From UTCFX2 sp963788145 (GTDB lineage: Bacteria > Chloroflexota > Anaerolineae > Anaerolineales > UBA4823): a stretch of DNA of 64,000 bases. The translations under genes were made by a program, and so were the position numbers. Where the stretch lies: contig CAWBFQ010000007.1 of NCBI GenBank assembly GCA_963788145.1, positions 186,001 to 250,000 on the forward strand. The letters run 5' to 3'. The notes under the pieces were generated by a model. It was not told the origin of the DNA, ran no database searches, and saw only the letters and a list, made by a program, of their open reading frames with translations. Positions 27,587 to 36,633 of this stretch are shown here, one piece after another; the first letter of the stretch is position 1, and each line of letters starts with the position of its first letter.

Positions 27587-28647
27587 GCCAGGATGTTTCA
27601 ATGCCTGCTTTCACTTCACAACCTCCTTATGTCTCGAAAAAGGGACCTGCCCCCATTCTACAAGTGCATAATTTACAGAAGTATTTCCCGATCCGACAAG
27701 GGATGATGCGAAAAGTGGTGAATTACGTGCGCGCAGTAGACGATATCAGCTTTTTTGTGCGCGAAGGTGAGACATTGGGGTTAGTAGGCGAGAGCGGTTG
27801 CGGAAAAACCACCGCCTCGCGCTGTATTCTGCGGGCGCTCACTCCCACCAGCGGTGAAGTTTTGTTCCGTGAAGCCAATGATCAAGTGACCGATCTGGTC
27901 AACCTCAATCGCCAGGAATTGAGTCGTTTTCGCCCGCAGATGCAGATGATTTTTCAGGATCCATTTGGATCGCTCAACCCACGTATGACGATCTTTGATA
28001 TTGTTGGTGAGCCGTTGTATGTAAATGGTGTGCGCAACCGCAATGAGCGTAATGATCAGGTCGCCGAAATACTCAAACTGGTTGGCATGCGGCCCGAGTA
28101 TATGCAGCGCTACCCGCACGCATTCAGCGGCGGCCAGCGCCAGCGAATTGGGATTGCGCGAGCGCTGGCTTCGCATCCGCGATTGGTCGTAGCCGATGAA
28201 CCTGTTTCGGCCCTGGATGTTTCCGTCCAGGCTCAGGTGCTGAACCTGATGCTCGATCTGCAGGAAAAGCTGCATCTGACCTATCTTTTTGTGGCTCATG
28301 ATTTGAGCGTGGTGAAGCATATCTGTGATCGGGTATCTGTGATGTATGTTGGCAAGATCGTTGAGACCGCTTCCACGCTTGAACTGTTCCAGGCGCCGCG
28401 CCACCCGTACACCGCAGCTTTGATGATCGCTGTGCCAGTTCCAGACCCCAAAAAGCGCCATATCATCCAGGATCTTCCTGGCGAGGTTGCCAACCCGGCC
28501 GATCCGCCATCGGGTTGCTATTTCCACCCACGCTGTGAATTTGCTACAGACATCTGCCGCACACAGGCGCCTCAACTGCGCGAGATTACGCCCGATCATT
28601 TTGTGAGCTGCCATCGCGCCGAAGAGTTGAATCTGGCAGGAATCTAA
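27583..28647 (+). CDS. ABC transporter ATPase, DppF/OppF type
   Basis: 354 residues. Walker A GESGCGKTTASR, Q-loop MIFQDPFGSLNPRM, signature FSGGQRQRIGIARAL, Walker B LVVADEPVSALDVS, H-loop LFVAHDLSV, and the C-terminal extension (HPYTAALMIAVP, CYFHPRCEFA). Start overlaps the DppD stop (ATGA). Completes a five-gene importer. Confidence 0.95.
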   Translation: MSQDVSMPAFTSQPPYVSKKGPAPILQVHNLQKYFPIRQGMMRKVVNYVRAVDDISFFVREGETLGLVGESGCGKTTASRCILRALTPTSGEVLFREANDQVTDLVNLNRQELSRFRPQMQMIFQDPFGSLNPRMTIFDIVGEPLYVNGVRNRNERNDQVAEILKLVGMRPEYMQRYPHAFSGGQRQRIGIARALASHPRLVVADEPVSALDVSVQAQVLNLMLDLQEKLHLTYLFVAHDLSVVKHICDRVSVMYVGKIVETASTLELFQAPRHPYTAALMIAVPVPDPKKRHIIQDLPGEVANPADPPSGCYFHPRCEFATDICRTQAPQLREITPDHFVSCHRAEELNLAGI

Positions 28648-28651
28648 GCCC

Positions 28652-30154
28652 GTGTCGAATATTCTACCGAACCTGCTTTTTCTGATCACGGATCAGCAAC
28701 AAGCCGGCACTGTGGCGCCTGGCTCACCTTGTCAGATGCCAAATGTCAGCCGTCTGGCGGCAACCGGCACACGCTTTGAGCGCTGTTATGCGCCCAATCC
28801 AATCTGCGCGCCGTCGCGCGCCAGCATGCTCACCGGTTTGCTGCCCCATAACCATGGCATGGTGGATAACCCACATACCGTCGAGGCGTACCGCGCAAAC
28901 CTGAAAGATGATTTGCCATTTTGGACGGTTGATTTGCAGAAAGCGGGCTATCATACAGGCTACTTTGGAAAATGGCACGTTGACCGCAGCCTTCATCTCA
29001 AGAACTTCGGCTTTACTGAATACGATACGGAACAAGATTCATATCATGGCTACCGCTCCTATCGCTCCCAACAGGGTCTGCCCGACAAACCCTCCCCTGC
29101 AGTAAACACCATTCAAGTGGAGCAGCCAGGCTACAAAACCTTTGTCCTGGCTGGAGTCCGGCAGGAACCGGTTGAAGCCACCCTGGAATATTATATTTAT
29201 TCGCGCGGGATCCAGTTTATTCAACAACAGGCAGACCAAAGCTCCGCTAAACCCTGGGCTTTGTTTCTCTCAACGCTCGCGCCGCACGATCCTTATATCA
29301 TCCCATCCGAACTCTTTGAGCGTTATCGCGGGTTAGATATTCCCCAACCTGCCAGCTTCAATGATGAGATGATGAACTGTCCAGCGATCTATCGCCGGAT
29401 TCAACAAGTCTGGAAAGGGATGGAATGGGAGCATTTTGCCCAGGCAATCGCCAGCTATTATGCCTTTTGTACGCTTGTCGATGATCAGGTCGGTCGGGTG
29501 TTGGAGGCATTGCACGCTACTGGCCAGGCGGAAAATACCTTGATCGTTTATGTATCCGATCATGGCGACTATATGGGTGCTCATCGTCTGATGCTCAAAG
29601 GAATTCCGGCGTTTGACCAGGCTTATCGCGTCCCTTTGATCCTGAATGGACCGGGTGTGCCGCGCGCCAGGAGTATCACGCAGCGTGTCAGTCATCTTGA
29701 CCTGGCTGCGACGATTCTGCCGCTGACCAGTGGAGAGCCGTTTGCTTGCCAGGGGCGGTCGCTTGTCCCGCTGCTTAAGGATGAGCCATTAGGACAGCTA
29801 GGTTTTGTATCTCCGCCCTGGTCCTCGCAGCACTTCGCGGAATGTCATGGACAACGCTTCTTTTACACCCAGCGTATTTTGTGGTGGGAGCAGTACAAGT
29901 ATGTATTTAATGGTTTTGATCTGGACGAGTTCTATGATCTATCCAGCGACCCAGATGAAATGGATAACCGGGCTAGTGATCCGCAAATGCGTCCCTTGAT
30001 TGAGGAAATGTCTGTGCGTATGTGGCAGGTGATGCATTCCACAAATGATTACAACATGACTGAGGCGGAATACCCCATGTTTCGTTTTGCTCCAGTTGGG
30101 CCGCAGGATACTCGATCCAGGACAACACAGTCTAGCCTTGGGCGCTTCTCGTGA
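28652..30154 (+). CDS. type I sulfatase (Cys-type formylglycine motif)
   Basis: 500 residues with a GTG start four bases after dppF. No signal peptide, so probably cytosolic, acting after import. Metal and active-site elements: LLFLITDQQQAG (Asp), the formylglycine motif CAPSR with Cys52 in NPICAPSRASMLTG, GKWHVD, and YVSDHGDYMGAH. The Cys requires a formylglycine-generating or anaerobic sulfatase-maturing enzyme, not seen in this window. The closing region (YDLSSDPDEMDN) is standard for S1 sulfatases. Next to nagA/nagB and uronate genes, removal of sulfate from an amino-sugar or uronate unit is the likely role. Confidence 0.93.
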   Translation: MSNILPNLLFLITDQQQAGTVAPGSPCQMPNVSRLAATGTRFERCYAPNPICAPSRASMLTGLLPHNHGMVDNPHTVEAYRANLKDDLPFWTVDLQKAGYHTGYFGKWHVDRSLHLKNFGFTEYDTEQDSYHGYRSYRSQQGLPDKPSPAVNTIQVEQPGYKTFVLAGVRQEPVEATLEYYIYSRGIQFIQQQADQSSAKPWALFLSTLAPHDPYIIPSELFERYRGLDIPQPASFNDEMMNCPAIYRRIQQVWKGMEWEHFAQAIASYYAFCTLVDDQVGRVLEALHATGQAENTLIVYVSDHGDYMGAHRLMLKGIPAFDQAYRVPLILNGPGVPRARSITQRVSHLDLAATILPLTSGEPFACQGRSLVPLLKDEPLGQLGFVSPPWSSQHFAECHGQRFFYTQRILWWEQYKYVFNGFDLDEFYDLSSDPDEMDNRASDPQMRPLIEEMSVRMWQVMHSTNDYNMTEAEYPMFRFAPVGPQDTRSRTTQSSLGRFS

Positions 30155-30164
30155 CGAGGTATGA

Positions 30165-31391
30165 ATGAAAGCCAAACTAACTTTTCCTCAGAATTTAGAG
30201 CAAACCGGCGATCTTGCGCAGCGCTTTGCGCTTGTGAATGGCTCGCTGATTCTTCCTGATCGAATTGCAGCCGGGATGTCTCTCCTGGTCGATGGAAAAA
30301 GCATTGCCGCCATCCTGGTAGATGAGCAAATACCGCCTGGAATTGAAATAATCGATGTGGGCGGTCGCTGGATTACCCCAGGTTTGATTGACCTGCACAC
30401 CCACGGCGCTTTAGGTCATACCTTCAACGAACCAGATGAGCAAGCTTTTTCGACCATCTTGCAGGAAAACGCCAGACGGGGCGTTACCGGGTTGCTGGCG
30501 ACATTAGCAACTGCCCCGATGGAGGATTTGCGCCAGGCGCTGGAATTCATCCGCTTCTGGATCAAATCTTCGCCGCGGCCCACGAATGCGCAAGTATTGG
30601 GGGCCCACCTGGAAAGCCCCTATATTCATCCTGCTCAATCCGGAGCGTTAGACCCGGGCAACCTGCGTTCACCAACCGATGCAGAGGCGGTTGATTTCCT
30701 GGAATATGCCGATGTGCTCCGCATTTTTGTGCTAGCCCCTGAGCTTCCCGGCGCAATAGAGCTTGTCGCTCAACTGTCAGACAAGGGCATCATTCCTGCC
30801 GCCGGGCATAGCATGGCCCGCGAAAGCGATGTGTTAGCTGCCATCCAAGCTGGATTGCATCATGTCACACACCTGTTCAGCGCAATGTCAACCACCATCC
30901 GTGAAGGTCCTTGGCGAAAGCCCGGTTTGCTGGAGACCGCTCTGGTTAATGAAAATCTGAATGTTGAAATGATCGCGGATAACAAACATCTCCCAGCCAC
31001 TTTGATGAAGCTGGCTTACAAATGTATTGGCCCTGATCGCTTATGTGTCATTTCGGATGCTACCAGTGGGGCAGGCTTGCCTGAAGGGTCCCATTTCCGG
31101 ATGGGACAGATGACCTATGAAGTAGCTGATGGGGTTGGGATGATGTTTGATCGCAGCGCTTTTGCTGGCAGCACCACGCTGCTTAACCAGATGATCCCGG
31201 TGCTCACGCAAGTGGTGGGTATATCTTTACTCGATGCAATCCAGATGACCAGCTTGAATCCCGCTCGTATTTTGGGTATAGAGGATCGCAAAGGTAGCCT
31301 GGAAGTTGGAAAAGACGCCGACATTGCCATCTTCAATCCCGACTTCAGCGCCTGGGGTGTGTTGATTGGCGGAGAATGGGCAGTCAATTAG
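30165..31391 (+). CDS. nagA: N-acetylglucosamine-6-phosphate deacetylase
   Basis: 408 residues. Amidohydrolase fold with metal site motifs: PGLIDLHTHGALGH, GAHLESPYIHP, AAGHSMA, HHVTHLFSAMST and the catalytic Asp in VISDATSGAG. Converts GlcNAc-6-phosphate to GlcN-6-phosphate and acetate. Directly upstream of nagB by nine bases. No GlcNAc kinase or PTS is encoded nearby, so phosphorylation of the imported sugar must rely on a gene elsewhere. Confidence 0.94.
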   Translation: MKAKLTFPQNLEQTGDLAQRFALVNGSLILPDRIAAGMSLLVDGKSIAAILVDEQIPPGIEIIDVGGRWITPGLIDLHTHGALGHTFNEPDEQAFSTILQENARRGVTGLLATLATAPMEDLRQALEFIRFWIKSSPRPTNAQVLGAHLESPYIHPAQSGALDPGNLRSPTDAEAVDFLEYADVLRIFVLAPELPGAIELVAQLSDKGIIPAAGHSMARESDVLAAIQAGLHHVTHLFSAMSTTIREGPWRKPGLLETALVNENLNVEMIADNKHLPATLMKLAYKCIGPDRLCVISDATSGAGLPEGSHFRMGQMTYEVADGVGMMFDRSAFAGSTTLLNQMIPVLTQVVGISLLDAIQMTSLNPARILGIEDRKGSLEVGKDADIAIFNPDFSAWGVLIGGEWAVN

Positions 31392-31400
31392 GAGATTCTT

Positions 31401-32204
31401 ATGACACCAAAACCAACATTTACGACAACGATAGAAATGCTGTCAGTCAGCGTTTTTGAGAGCAACCAGCAGGTCGGTCTGGCTGCCGCCGCTGATGCGG
31501 CCATCTTCCTGCAAGAGACTGTGCAGGCGCGCGGTCAGGCCAACATCATTCTGGCAACCGGGAATTCGCAACTCACTTTCCTGGAAGCATTGCGGGTGAT
31601 GCCGGGACTGGATTGGCGCAAAGTATCTGTTTTCCATATGGACGAATACCTGGGTCTGGACTCCAACCATCCGGCTAGTTTCCCCCACTTTCTGCGGGTC
31701 CATTTTCTTAACCATTTACAGCCTCCAATCGGGGCTTTCTTCCCGGTTGTCGGTCAGAATCCCGACTCTGAGCAGGTTTGCGCTGATTACGAAGCCCTGT
31801 TGCGCAGTCACCCGCCTGATTTATGCGCCTTAGGGATCGGCGAAAACGGACATCTGGCCTTTAATGATCCGCCATATGCCAACTTTCAGGACCCAGTCTG
31901 GATGAAGGTGGTTGAATTAGATGAGGCTTCACGTCGTCAGCAAGTTGGCGAAGGTCACTTTCCCGATTTGCAGTCCGTTCCCACCCATGCCCTGACTTTC
32001 ACAATCCCGGCTTTGCTGGTTGCTCGAAAAGTTTTAGCCATTGTCCCTGAAGGGCGCAAGGCGCCGGCGGTTAAGCGTTCGCTCTTGGGTCCGATCAGTG
32101 AAGAATGCCCGGCGAGCATTTTACGCCAAACATCACATACCCACCTGTACCTGGACCGCGACTCCGCTGCGCAGACTTTCTCAGAGGCTGAAAACTTTGC
32201 ATAA
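31401..32204 (+). CDS. nagB: glucosamine-6-phosphate deaminase
   Basis: 267 residues, matching the usual ~266. Contains FHMDEYLGLDSNHPASF and the active-site region GIGENGHLAFNDPP. Deaminates and isomerises GlcN-6-phosphate to fructose-6-phosphate and ammonia, completing the NagA-NagB route to glycolysis. Ribosome site AGGAG before the ATG. Confidence 0.95.
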   Translation: MTPKPTFTTTIEMLSVSVFESNQQVGLAAAADAAIFLQETVQARGQANIILATGNSQLTFLEALRVMPGLDWRKVSVFHMDEYLGLDSNHPASFPHFLRVHFLNHLQPPIGAFFPVVGQNPDSEQVCADYEALLRSHPPDLCALGIGENGHLAFNDPPYANFQDPVWMKVVELDEASRRQQVGEGHFPDLQSVPTHALTFTIPALLVARKVLAIVPEGRKAPAVKRSLLGPISEECPASILRQTSHTHLYLDRDSAAQTFSEAENFA

Positions 32205-32247
32205 GAAATTGCATCCAGGCAACCATCCCCGGCAGCCAAGTCCAACG

Positions 32248-33348
32248 ATGTCCGTGCAACGATCTGGATCATCCAACACCTGCTGTCGATTCTTACCAGT
32301 TGAGTTGGTGTTCAACCCAAACTGGTGGTATCACACCGCAGGCATCTCTTTCGACTCATCTTTCTATCTCGATCCATCTGTCCGCATCCAGAACGATCTG
32401 GTTATGCGGAGGGTGCTTTATGAGCGCTTTGGCGACCTGGGTTTGGGGGAATCGGACCCACAGCCGCGCCCGATCATTGGCTCGCCCTTCGTTGCCGGTG
32501 GATTTGTGATCCCCGCTCTAATGGGCGGCGATAAAGAACAGCGCGTTGAGATACTCTTTGCGCCGGACGCCGCTCCTCAGCCCAAATCTCTCCAATGGAC
32601 CAGCCAGCAGATCGAAAGCTGGCAGAAACCCGACTTCCGAAATCTCTGGCCGATGAAGGAGTTGATCGAACAGATGGACGCCCTGGAAGCTGAGTACGGA
32701 TACCTGGTGGGCGACCTGAATACGGATGGCCTGCTTAACGCGGCCTATCATTTTTATGGGGCTGATTTGTTTACGGATTTCTATAACTCGCCTGAACGAG
32801 TTCGGCGCTTTCTTGATCTGATCGGCGAGTTGATCGTGGATGTGGCCTTATACATCCGCCAGCGCACGGGCAGTTGCTCGATCTCTGTCAACCGCATGGT
32901 CGAGTGTATTGACCGCAGCACCTTTTTGCATGCCAACTGTTCGGTCCAAATGATATCGCCGCGTAGTTATCGGGAAATGCAGCTCCCGATCGAGCAGAAA
33001 ATGACCCGGCGCATCCAACCCTACGGTATCCATCACTGCGGCGACAACCTACATCTTCACGCCAAAGCCTACGCCCACCTTCCTTTGACGTTTATGGATG
33101 TTGGCTGGGGTTCGGAAGTGGCAGAATGTCGGCGGGCGCTGCCGCAAGTTTTTCTGAATTTGCGCTTAAGCCCGATCCGCATGTTGACTTGTTCTCCGCA
33201 GGAAATCGCTTCGGATACCCGGAAATTGCTCGAAGCCGCCGCTCCACTCGAACTGGCAGGTGTTTGTTGTATCAATATGGACTATGGAACCCCGGATGAG
33301 AATATTTTTGCCATGTTTGAAGTGGTAGAGGCATATCGCCGATACTAG
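32248..33348 (+). CDS. uroporphyrinogen decarboxylase-fold protein (paralog 2)
   Basis: 366 residues from the ATG at 32248; the open frame reaches back to 32041 inside nagB, but that part is antibiotic-free noise in nagB's alternate frame with no family match. URO-D-like TIM barrel. The zinc-motif position reads GIHHCGDN (~residue 260), as in corrinoid methyltransferases, and a second pair GVCCINMDYGTPDEN lies near the C-terminus. Predicted to transfer a methyl group or act on a sugar derivative; neither substrate nor partner is known. No corrinoid protein is encoded in the island. Confidence 0.8.
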   Translation: MSVQRSGSSNTCCRFLPVELVFNPNWWYHTAGISFDSSFYLDPSVRIQNDLVMRRVLYERFGDLGLGESDPQPRPIIGSPFVAGGFVIPALMGGDKEQRVEILFAPDAAPQPKSLQWTSQQIESWQKPDFRNLWPMKELIEQMDALEAEYGYLVGDLNTDGLLNAAYHFYGADLFTDFYNSPERVRRFLDLIGELIVDVALYIRQRTGSCSISVNRMVECIDRSTFLHANCSVQMISPRSYREMQLPIEQKMTRRIQPYGIHHCGDNLHLHAKAYAHLPLTFMDVGWGSEVAECRRALPQVFLNLRLSPIRMLTCSPQEIASDTRKLLEAAAPLELAGVCCINMDYGTPDENIFAMFEVVEAYRRY

Positions 33349-33370
33349 TATTGGCGGTTTGGATAATGAT

Positions 33371-34555
33371 ATGGAACAATTAAAAATCAATACCCCATTG
33401 AACTCCCGCGAACGCCTTTTCACTGCCTTGGCGCATCATGAGCCTGACCGGATCCCGCTTGATCTTGGCAGCACCCAGGTCACCGGCATTCATGTCATTG
33501 CCTATCAGCGTTTGCGCCAGACGCTTGGGCTCCCGCTTGTGCAACCGCAAATTTCGGATACCATTCAGGGTCTGGCGCTGCCGGATACCGATCTAATTGA
33601 ACGTCTGGGTGTGGACGTGCGCGGCCTGTTCCCCCTCAACAGTCACAACTGGAAGGTAGTGCAGCAAGAGCAGGGCGATTATTGGAGTTATTATGATGAA
33701 TGGGGGATCACCCATCGTAAGCCGCGTCCGGACGGATTGTATTACAGCCTTTGGCAGGCCCCGCTAGACCGACCTGGGCTGACTGCAAGCGATATCCGCT
33801 CCCACAATTGGCCCTCCCTGGATGATCCGCAGCGCATTGCTGGTTTGCGCCAGCAGGCCGAAGCATATCACAAGGCCGGTTACGCAGTGATGCTCAAAGA
33901 TTCTTTCGCCGGATTGTTTGAAATGGCGCAACGTATCGTAGGAATGGAGCGCTTAATGGTGATGATGGCTGAAGAGCCGCTTCTGTCAGGTGCATTATTT
34001 GATAAGCTGGTCGAACTCAAGCTGAATTTTTGGGAGATGGCGCTGCCGGAGTTGGCGGATGTTGTGGATATCATCAGTCAAGCAGATGATTACGGCACCC
34101 AGACGTCCCAGCTCATCTCGCCAGCGATGTTTCGCAAGCAGCTCAAACCGCGCTGGCAGGTGATCTTCGATCGAATCCGCCAGCTTGCGCCCTCTGCCTG
34201 GCGCTTCTTTCATTCCTGCGGTAATGTTCGCCCATTGATCCCCGATTACATTGAGCTAGGAACTCAAATCCTTAACCCCGTCCATATTCGTGCTGCCGGG
34301 ATGGAACCATCTCGGCTAAAGCGCGATTTCGGCGACTCTCTGGTTTTCTGGGGCGGCGGGGTGGATACGCAAGGCGTACTGCCCAATGGCTCGCCCCAAG
34401 AGGTAAAAGACGATATTCGCCGGAATATTGAAACCCTTGCCCCCGGTGGAGGATTTGTCTTTAATACCGTCCATAATATCCAGTCTGATGTTCCGGCTGA
34501 GAACTTGTTAGCCATGTTTGAAGCTCTGGCCGAGTATGGAGTCTATTCCGCATGA
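33371..34555 (+). CDS. uroporphyrinogen decarboxylase-fold protein (paralog 3)
   Basis: 394 residues from the ATG at 33371 (a TTG at 33359 is the alternative). N-terminal NSRERLFTALAHHEPDRIPLD is the family's usual opening. Motif at the zinc position is FFHSCGNV (~residue 280), then WGGGVDTQ and FNTVHNIQSDVP. H-x-C is present, but the later Cys of MtaA/MtbA is replaced by Asp-Thr. Its stop overlaps the next start (ATGA), tying it to the Gfo/Idh/MocA oxidoreductase. Confidence 0.85.
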   Translation: MEQLKINTPLNSRERLFTALAHHEPDRIPLDLGSTQVTGIHVIAYQRLRQTLGLPLVQPQISDTIQGLALPDTDLIERLGVDVRGLFPLNSHNWKVVQQEQGDYWSYYDEWGITHRKPRPDGLYYSLWQAPLDRPGLTASDIRSHNWPSLDDPQRIAGLRQQAEAYHKAGYAVMLKDSFAGLFEMAQRIVGMERLMVMMAEEPLLSGALFDKLVELKLNFWEMALPELADVVDIISQADDYGTQTSQLISPAMFRKQLKPRWQVIFDRIRQLAPSAWRFFHSCGNVRPLIPDYIELGTQILNPVHIRAAGMEPSRLKRDFGDSLVFWGGGVDTQGVLPNGSPQEVKDDIRRNIETLAPGGGFVFNTVHNIQSDVPAENLLAMFEALAEYGVYSA

Positions 34556-35598
34556 GCCATCCAAAGAAAATCGGTTTTGCCTTGTTGGGCGCGGGCATGA
34601 TCGCCGAATATCATGCCAAAAGCATAACTGCTAACGCAGATCGTGGGGCCAGCTTGATCGCAGTTGGGCATTATGACCCCCTCCGCTTTGCAGAGATTGA
34701 AAGCCGTTATGGGGCGCCTTGCCGGGAAGAAACGGATCTGCTTGCAGATCCTCAGGTGGACGCTGTATGCATCTGCACGCCAAGTGGGCAGCACGCCCAA
34801 CAGGCTATCGCCGCGGCTCGAGCTGGAAAGCATGTATTGGTTGAAAAACCGATGGCGATCAGCCTGGATGAAGCCGATGCGATGATTGCTGCCTGCCAGC
34901 AAGCCGGTGTGTTGCTGGGGGTTGCCTATCAGAGCCGGACAAAACCAATCTTTAAGCATATCCATGCGGCAATTCAAGCCGGCGATCTGGGCGAGCTGAC
35001 CCTGGGTATGCTTAGCTTGCCGTATTACCGGCCGCAAAGCTACTACGACCAGGCTGACTGGCGGGGGACATGGCGGATGGATGGCGGCGGCGTTTTAATG
35101 AACCAGGGTATTCACCAACTCGATTTGTTGGTCTGGTATTTTGGCGACCCATCGAAGACCCATGCCTCTGCGAGTACGTTACAGCGCGATATAGAAGTCG
35201 AAGACACGCTCAGCGCCAGTTTGGAATTCCCGACTGGAGCGCAGGTTGCGATCGACGCGACAACCACCGCAGCACCCGGTTTTCCACCCCGCCTGGAAAT
35301 CTTTGGCGCGTCAGGGGGAGTCCAGGTGGAAGGCGACCAACAGATTCGTTGGTGTTTGCAGAGCCCGGGTGCAGCCAGGGTTGGCTCTTTTGATCAGAAT
35401 ATTTCCGCCGGTTTGCCGGTGGACGCTGGCGCTGGCGCAGACCCGCGCGGCATTTCTTATGCAGGCCACATTGCTCTCATTGGTGATTTCGTGTCGGCGA
35501 TCCAGGAAAATCGACCTCCATTAATCGATGGACAGGAAGGCCGCCGCAGTTTAGCTATGGCTCTGGGTATTTATCAAGCCGCCGAGTTGCTCAAATGA
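34552..35598 (+). CDS. Gfo/Idh/MocA-family NAD(P)-dependent sugar oxidoreductase
   Basis: 348 residues. N-terminal Rossmann fold (FALLGAGMIAEYHAKS, then VCICTPSGQHAQQAI and the catalytic-site EKPMAI), C-terminal alpha/beta domain with GGGVLMNQGIHQLDLLVWYFG. The family oxidises ring hydroxyls of sugars, inositols or glycosides. Coupled by ATGA overlaps to URO-D paralog 3 upstream and to paralog 4 downstream, which suggests joint action on one substrate. Confidence 0.92.
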   Translation: MSHPKKIGFALLGAGMIAEYHAKSITANADRGASLIAVGHYDPLRFAEIESRYGAPCREETDLLADPQVDAVCICTPSGQHAQQAIAAARAGKHVLVEKPMAISLDEADAMIAACQQAGVLLGVAYQSRTKPIFKHIHAAIQAGDLGELTLGMLSLPYYRPQSYYDQADWRGTWRMDGGGVLMNQGIHQLDLLVWYFGDPSKTHASASTLQRDIEVEDTLSASLEFPTGAQVAIDATTTAAPGFPPRLEIFGASGGVQVEGDQQIRWCLQSPGAARVGSFDQNISAGLPVDAGAGADPRGISYAGHIALIGDFVSAIQENRPPLIDGQEGRRSLAMALGIYQAAELLK

Positions 35599-36633
35599 CA
35601 ACACCCTGGGAGAGTTTCTTAACCGCCGCCCACCTCGGTCAACCCAACCAGGTTCCTGTCGCGCTTATTGTGGATAGCCCCTGGTTGCCTGGTTTTGCCG
35701 GTATCAATACCCTCGATTATTATCTCAATCTTGAAGAATGGCTGCAGATTAACCTGAATTTGTTGCAGCAATTCCCGGATGTGGCGTGGATACCGGGTTT
35801 TTGGGTGGAATATGGTATGGCAGCCGAACCATCCGCTTTTGGTTGTCGAATGCATTTCTACAGCGATCGACCGCCATCCATCGAGCCAGTATGCGAGAGC
35901 CTGTCTTTTTGGGCTGAGATAGCACCTACAAACCCCGAACAGGATGGGCTGATGCCGTTGATACTGCGCCAGTACCAGCGGATGGATGAGCGCCTGGCAG
36001 CACAGGGGCTGGCGATTCATATGGTCGCGGCTCGCGGTCCGTTAACAACGGCTTCCTGGTTGGTAGGCATCGGCCAGTTGATGGAAGGCATGCTCAACCA
36101 GCCAGAGCAGGTCAACCGCTTGCTGGAGACGGTTACAACCACCATTATCCGCTGGCTGGAGGCTCAACTGTCTTGCTTGAGTTCAACCTGAGGGGATCTT
36201 ACTGCTGGATGATCTGGTGGGCATGGTTTCTCGTCGGACGTATCAAGAGATGGTTGCGCCGCACCTCCAGCGGATTTTTGGTACCTTCAGCGGGCTGGTG
36301 CGGATTTATCATAATGACACCCCCTGTAAACATTTGTTGGAGCCATTGGCTGAGGCTGGCTTTGATGTGTTCAACTTCAGCCACCAGATGGATATCGCAG
36401 AGGTAAAAACTAAGTTGGGCCATCGCAGCGCTCTGATGGGCAATGTCGCTCCGCTTGATCTGGGTGTGCGCGGCTCGGCCGATCAAGTGTATGCCGCAGC
36501 GATGAACTGTATGGACCAGGCGGCCCCTGGAGGCGGTATGATTCTATCGTTTGGCGGCGGCGTCTCCCCCGGCACGCCTCCCGAAAACATTCATGCCCTC
36601 ATTCAAGCCACAAAGGATTGGAAACAAAAATGA
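35595..36633 (+). pseudogene. uroporphyrinogen decarboxylase-fold protein (paralog 4), frameshifted
   Basis: Two reading frames make one URO-D protein. The first runs 35595-36191 and ends WLEAQLSCLSST; the second continues at about 36190 with EGILLLDDLVGMVSRRT and ends at 36633. The crossover must lie within 36181-36189, and one surplus base explains it (for example removing T36189 restores the frame). Zinc-motif position reads YHNDTP, with no Cys. The joined protein is about 345 residues. It may be a real lesion or a sequencing error. Starts by ATGA overlap with the oxidoreductase and ends overlapping uxaC. Confidence 0.8.

Noticed and set aside
32041..32247. Extension of URO-D paralog 2 into nagB
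   Set aside because: The extra residues are basic, low-quality translation of nagB in another frame; the family similarity begins after the ATG at 32248.
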